Shown here: piece after piece, positions 61,973 to 64,000 of the stretch
How positions within the stretch are numbered: position 1 is the first letter of the stretch
Layout: each line of letters starts with the position of its first letter
The notes under the pieces: model-generated
Seen by the model: only the letters and a program-made list of their open reading frames with translations
Database searches by the model: none
What the model was told of the DNA's origin: nothing
Position numbers and translations under genes: made by a program
DNA from: Exercitatus varius
GTDB taxonomy: Bacteria > Pseudomonadota > Gammaproteobacteria > Enterobacterales > Pasteurellaceae
DNA: 64,000 bases
Reading direction: 5' to 3'
NCBI RefSeq assembly: GCF_029577735.1
Contig: NZ_JARQTO010000010.1
Coordinates: forward strand, 1-64,000

Positions 61973-63877
61973 ATGGGTAAAATTATTGGTATTGACTTAG
62001 GTACAACAAACTCTTGCGTTGCGGTAATGGATGGTGACAAACCGCGCATTATTGAAAATGCAGAGGGCGATCGTACAACTCCGTCAATCATTGCATACAC
62101 AAATGACAACGAAACATTAGTTGGTCAGCCGGCAAAACGTCAAGCCGTGACCAATCCTAAAAACACCTTATTCGCGATTAAACGTTTAATCGGTCGTCGT
62201 TTTGAAGACAGCGAAGTGCAACGTGACGTGAGCATTATGCCGTTCCAAATCATCAAAGCGGATAACGGCGACGCATGGGTTGAAGTGAAAGGCGAAAAAC
62301 TGGCACCGCCGCAAATCTCCGCCGAAGTATTGAAAAAAATGAAGAAAACCGCGGAAGATTTCCTGGGCGAACCGGTTACCGAAGCGGTAATTACCGTTCC
62401 TGCATACTTTAACGACGCACAGCGCCAGGCAACAAAAGATGCCGGTCGTATCGCCGGTTTGGACGTTAAACGTATCATTAACGAACCGACTGCCGCAGCA
62501 TTGGCTTACGGTTTGGATAAAGGCAAAGGTAACCAAACTATTGCGGTTTACGACTTAGGCGGCGGTACGTTCGACTTATCTATCATCGAAATTGATGAAG
62601 TGGGCGGTGAAAAAACCTTTGAAGTATTGGCAACCAACGGTGATACTCACTTAGGTGGTGAAGACTTCGATAACCGTGTCATCAACTACTTGGTTGACGA
62701 GTTCAAAAAAGAACAAGGCGTAGATTTGCGTAACGATCCGCTGGCTATGCAACGTTTGAAAGAAGCGGGTGAAAAAGCGAAAATCGAATTGTCTTCCGCA
62801 CAACAAACCGATGTGAACTTACCTTACATCACCGCGGATGCCACAGGTCCTAAACACTTGAACATTAAATTAACCCGTGCGAAATTGGAAGCGTTAGTGG
62901 AAGATTTGGTAGCGCGTTCAATGGAACCTGTGAAAGTGGCGCTTAAAGATGCAGGTTTAAGCGTGTCCGAAATCGACGACGTGATTTTGGTGGGCGGTCA
63001 AACCCGTATGCCGTTGGTTCAACAGAAAGTAGCCGAATTCTTCGGCAAAGAACCGCGTAAAGACGTTAACCCGGATGAAGCGGTTGCAGTGGGTGCGGCG
63101 GTTCAGGGCGGCGTGTTGTCCGGTAACGTCACCGATGTATTGTTGTTAGACGTAACACCGTTATCATTGGGTATCGAAACCATGGGCGGCGTGATGACAA
63201 CCCTGATTGAGAAAAATACTACGATTCCGACTAAGAAATCACAGGTGTTCTCAACGGCGGAAGACAACCAAAGTGCGGTAACCATTCACGTGCTTCAAGG
63301 TGAACGTAAACAAGCAAGCGCCAACAAATCTTTAGGTCAATTTAACCTTGAAGGCATTAATCCGGCTCCGCGCGGTATGCCTCAAATTGAAGTGACTTTC
63401 GATATCGACGCGGACGGTATCATCCACGTTTCCGCGAAAGATAAAGGTACCGGTAAAGAACAACAAATTACGATTAAAGCTTCTTCGGGTTTAAGCGACG
63501 AAGAAATTCAGCAAATGGTTCGTGATGCGGAAGCAAACGCCGAAGCGGATCGTAAATTTGAAGAATTGGTCCAAGCCCGTAACCAAGCGGATGCATTAGT
63601 CCACGCGACCCGTAAACAGTTGACGGAAGCCGGTGACAAATTATCTGCGGACGACAAAGCGCCGATTGAAAAAGCGGTAAGCGAATTGGAAGAAGCGGTG
63701 AAAGGCGATGATAAAAACGCAATTGAAGCGAAAACTCAAGCCTTAATCCAGGTTTCTGAAAAATTAATGCAAGCCGCTCAACAACAAGCGCAGGCAAATA
63801 CGCAAGGTCAACAATCCCAAGGCGGAAACGACGACGGTGTAGTTGATGCGGAATTTGAAGAAGTGAAGGATAAATAA
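61973..63877 (+). CDS. dnaK: Molecular chaperone DnaK (Hsp70)
   Basis: 634 residues from ATG at 61973 with AGGAG 7 bases upstream. A longer in-frame ATG at 61943 overlaps that site. Nucleotide-binding domain to about 385: GIDLGTTNSCVAVMDG, EPTAAALAYGLDK, VYDLGGGTFDLSIIEI, VILVGGQTRMPLVQ. Interdomain linker DVLLLDVTPLSLGIET, substrate-binding beta sandwich and helical lid, ending DDGVVDAEFEEVKD with the conserved C-terminal acidic motif. Heat-inducible via two sigma-32-type promoters. The following gene is not dnaJ within this window. Confidence 0.98.
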   Translation: MGKIIGIDLGTTNSCVAVMDGDKPRIIENAEGDRTTPSIIAYTNDNETLVGQPAKRQAVTNPKNTLFAIKRLIGRRFEDSEVQRDVSIMPFQIIKADNGDAWVEVKGEKLAPPQISAEVLKKMKKTAEDFLGEPVTEAVITVPAYFNDAQRQATKDAGRIAGLDVKRIINEPTAAALAYGLDKGKGNQTIAVYDLGGGTFDLSIIEIDEVGGEKTFEVLATNGDTHLGGEDFDNRVINYLVDEFKKEQGVDLRNDPLAMQRLKEAGEKAKIELSSAQQTDVNLPYITADATGPKHLNIKLTRAKLEALVEDLVARSMEPVKVALKDAGLSVSEIDDVILVGGQTRMPLVQQKVAEFFGKEPRKDVNPDEAVAVGAAVQGGVLSGNVTDVLLLDVTPLSLGIETMGGVMTTLIEKNTTIPTKKSQVFSTAEDNQSAVTIHVLQGERKQASANKSLGQFNLEGINPAPRGMPQIEVTFDIDADGIIHVSAKDKGTGKEQQITIKASSGLSDEEIQQMVRDAEANAEADRKFEELVQARNQADALVHATRKQLTEAGDKLSADDKAPIEKAVSELEEAVKGDDKNAIEAKTQALIQVSEKLMQAAQQQAQANTQGQQSQGGNDDGVVDAEFEEVKDK

Positions 63878-63879
63878 TT

Positions 63880-64000
63880 ATGGCTAAACACAATGTAATA
63901 GATTTCTCTTTAACAAGAGATATTACTGAAAATGGTGTTGAGTGTTTATTGATAGATATAAAAACAGAAATTCCAAAGAAATTCAAATATCACTTATTTA
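63880..64000 (+). CDS. Start of an unrecognised gene directly after dnaK (partial)
   Basis: ATG at 63880, two bases after the dnaK stop; the ribosome site GAAGGA lies inside the dnaK end. Forty codons, open to the window edge: begins MAKHNVIDFSLTRDITENG and continues VECLLIDIKTEIPKKFKYH. This is clearly not DnaJ. AT-rich (about 70 percent) and unlike dnaK in codon choice, suggesting acquired DNA. No family assigned from 40 residues. Confidence 0.65.
   Translation, partial: MAKHNVIDFSLTRDITENGVECLLIDIKTEIPKKFKYHLF

Overview
This window is chromosomal DNA from a member of the Pasteurellaceae. The nine-base Hin-type DNA uptake signal AAGTGCGGT occurs dozens of times on both strands, inside and between genes. 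Gene content and order match the gamma-proteobacterial core: metY-rimP-nusA-infB-rbfA-truB; yoaA-tsaB-slp/yeaY-fadD-rnd; lrp-ftsK-lolA-rarA with serS close by. The Haemophilus/Aggregatibacter/Basfia/Actinobacillus succinogenes group (Hin-type uptake signal) fits best. The species cannot be named from sequence alone. Two NN placeholders (39025-39026 and 48543-48544) mark unresolved assembly joins.

Layout. 1-8710 (minus): N-terminal part of a giant trimeric autotransporter adhesin, at least 2,903 codons, running off the window start. 9.2-10.3 kb: major outer-membrane porin; upstream lie a CRP-like site, a 19-codon ORF and an unassigned terminator-ended RNA candidate. 10.8-13.2 kb: metC, 2-Cys peroxiredoxin, DUF488 protein. 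13.2-17.7 kb: bioB and the thiamine ABC transporter thiB-thiP-thiQ behind a TPP riboswitch. 17.8-21.8 kb: DUF1919 protein, accA, pdxY, tilS. 21.8-29.4 kb (minus): initiator tRNA, rimP, nusA, infB, rbfA, truB and a glycosyltransferase-like gene. 29.4-34.6 kb: a 40-residue lipoprotein, a YceB-like protein, bioD, hemA, an OppA-like lipoprotein and slyB. 34.6-41.8 kb: small lipoprotein, yecM, rnd, fadD, Slp-family lipoprotein, tsaB, yoaA. 41.9-51.9 kb: yeaD-type mutarotase, AEC transporter, serS, nagA, rarA, lolA, ftsK, lrp. 52.1-57.3 kb: an unrecognised 114-residue protein, cydD, cydC, 4.5S RNA, tesB. 57.4-64 kb: argS, DUF3298 lipoprotein, iron-dependent alcohol dehydrogenase, dnaK behind two sigma-32-like promoters, and the start of an AT-rich unknown gene directly after dnaK.

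The genes are mainly housekeeping (translation initiation, ribosome maturation, tRNA charging and modification, cofactors, cell division, envelope biogenesis). The accessory or unusual material is the adhesin, small lipoproteins, repeats, regulatory leaders and the gene after dnaK.

The least expected signal is a roughly 100-bp dispersed repeat made of three successive hairpins ending in an uptake signal. Full copies lie after the yeaD-like gene (42705-42801), between cydD and cydC (54298-54407), and, in frame, inside the 5' end of lolA (48499-48615), where it seems to supply an N-terminal extension ahead of the normal signal peptide. The end of the same element recurs in the signal-peptide region of the Slp-family lipoprotein (about 39012-39043). 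Both NN placeholders fall in these places. In each, removing five surplus bases restores one reading frame.
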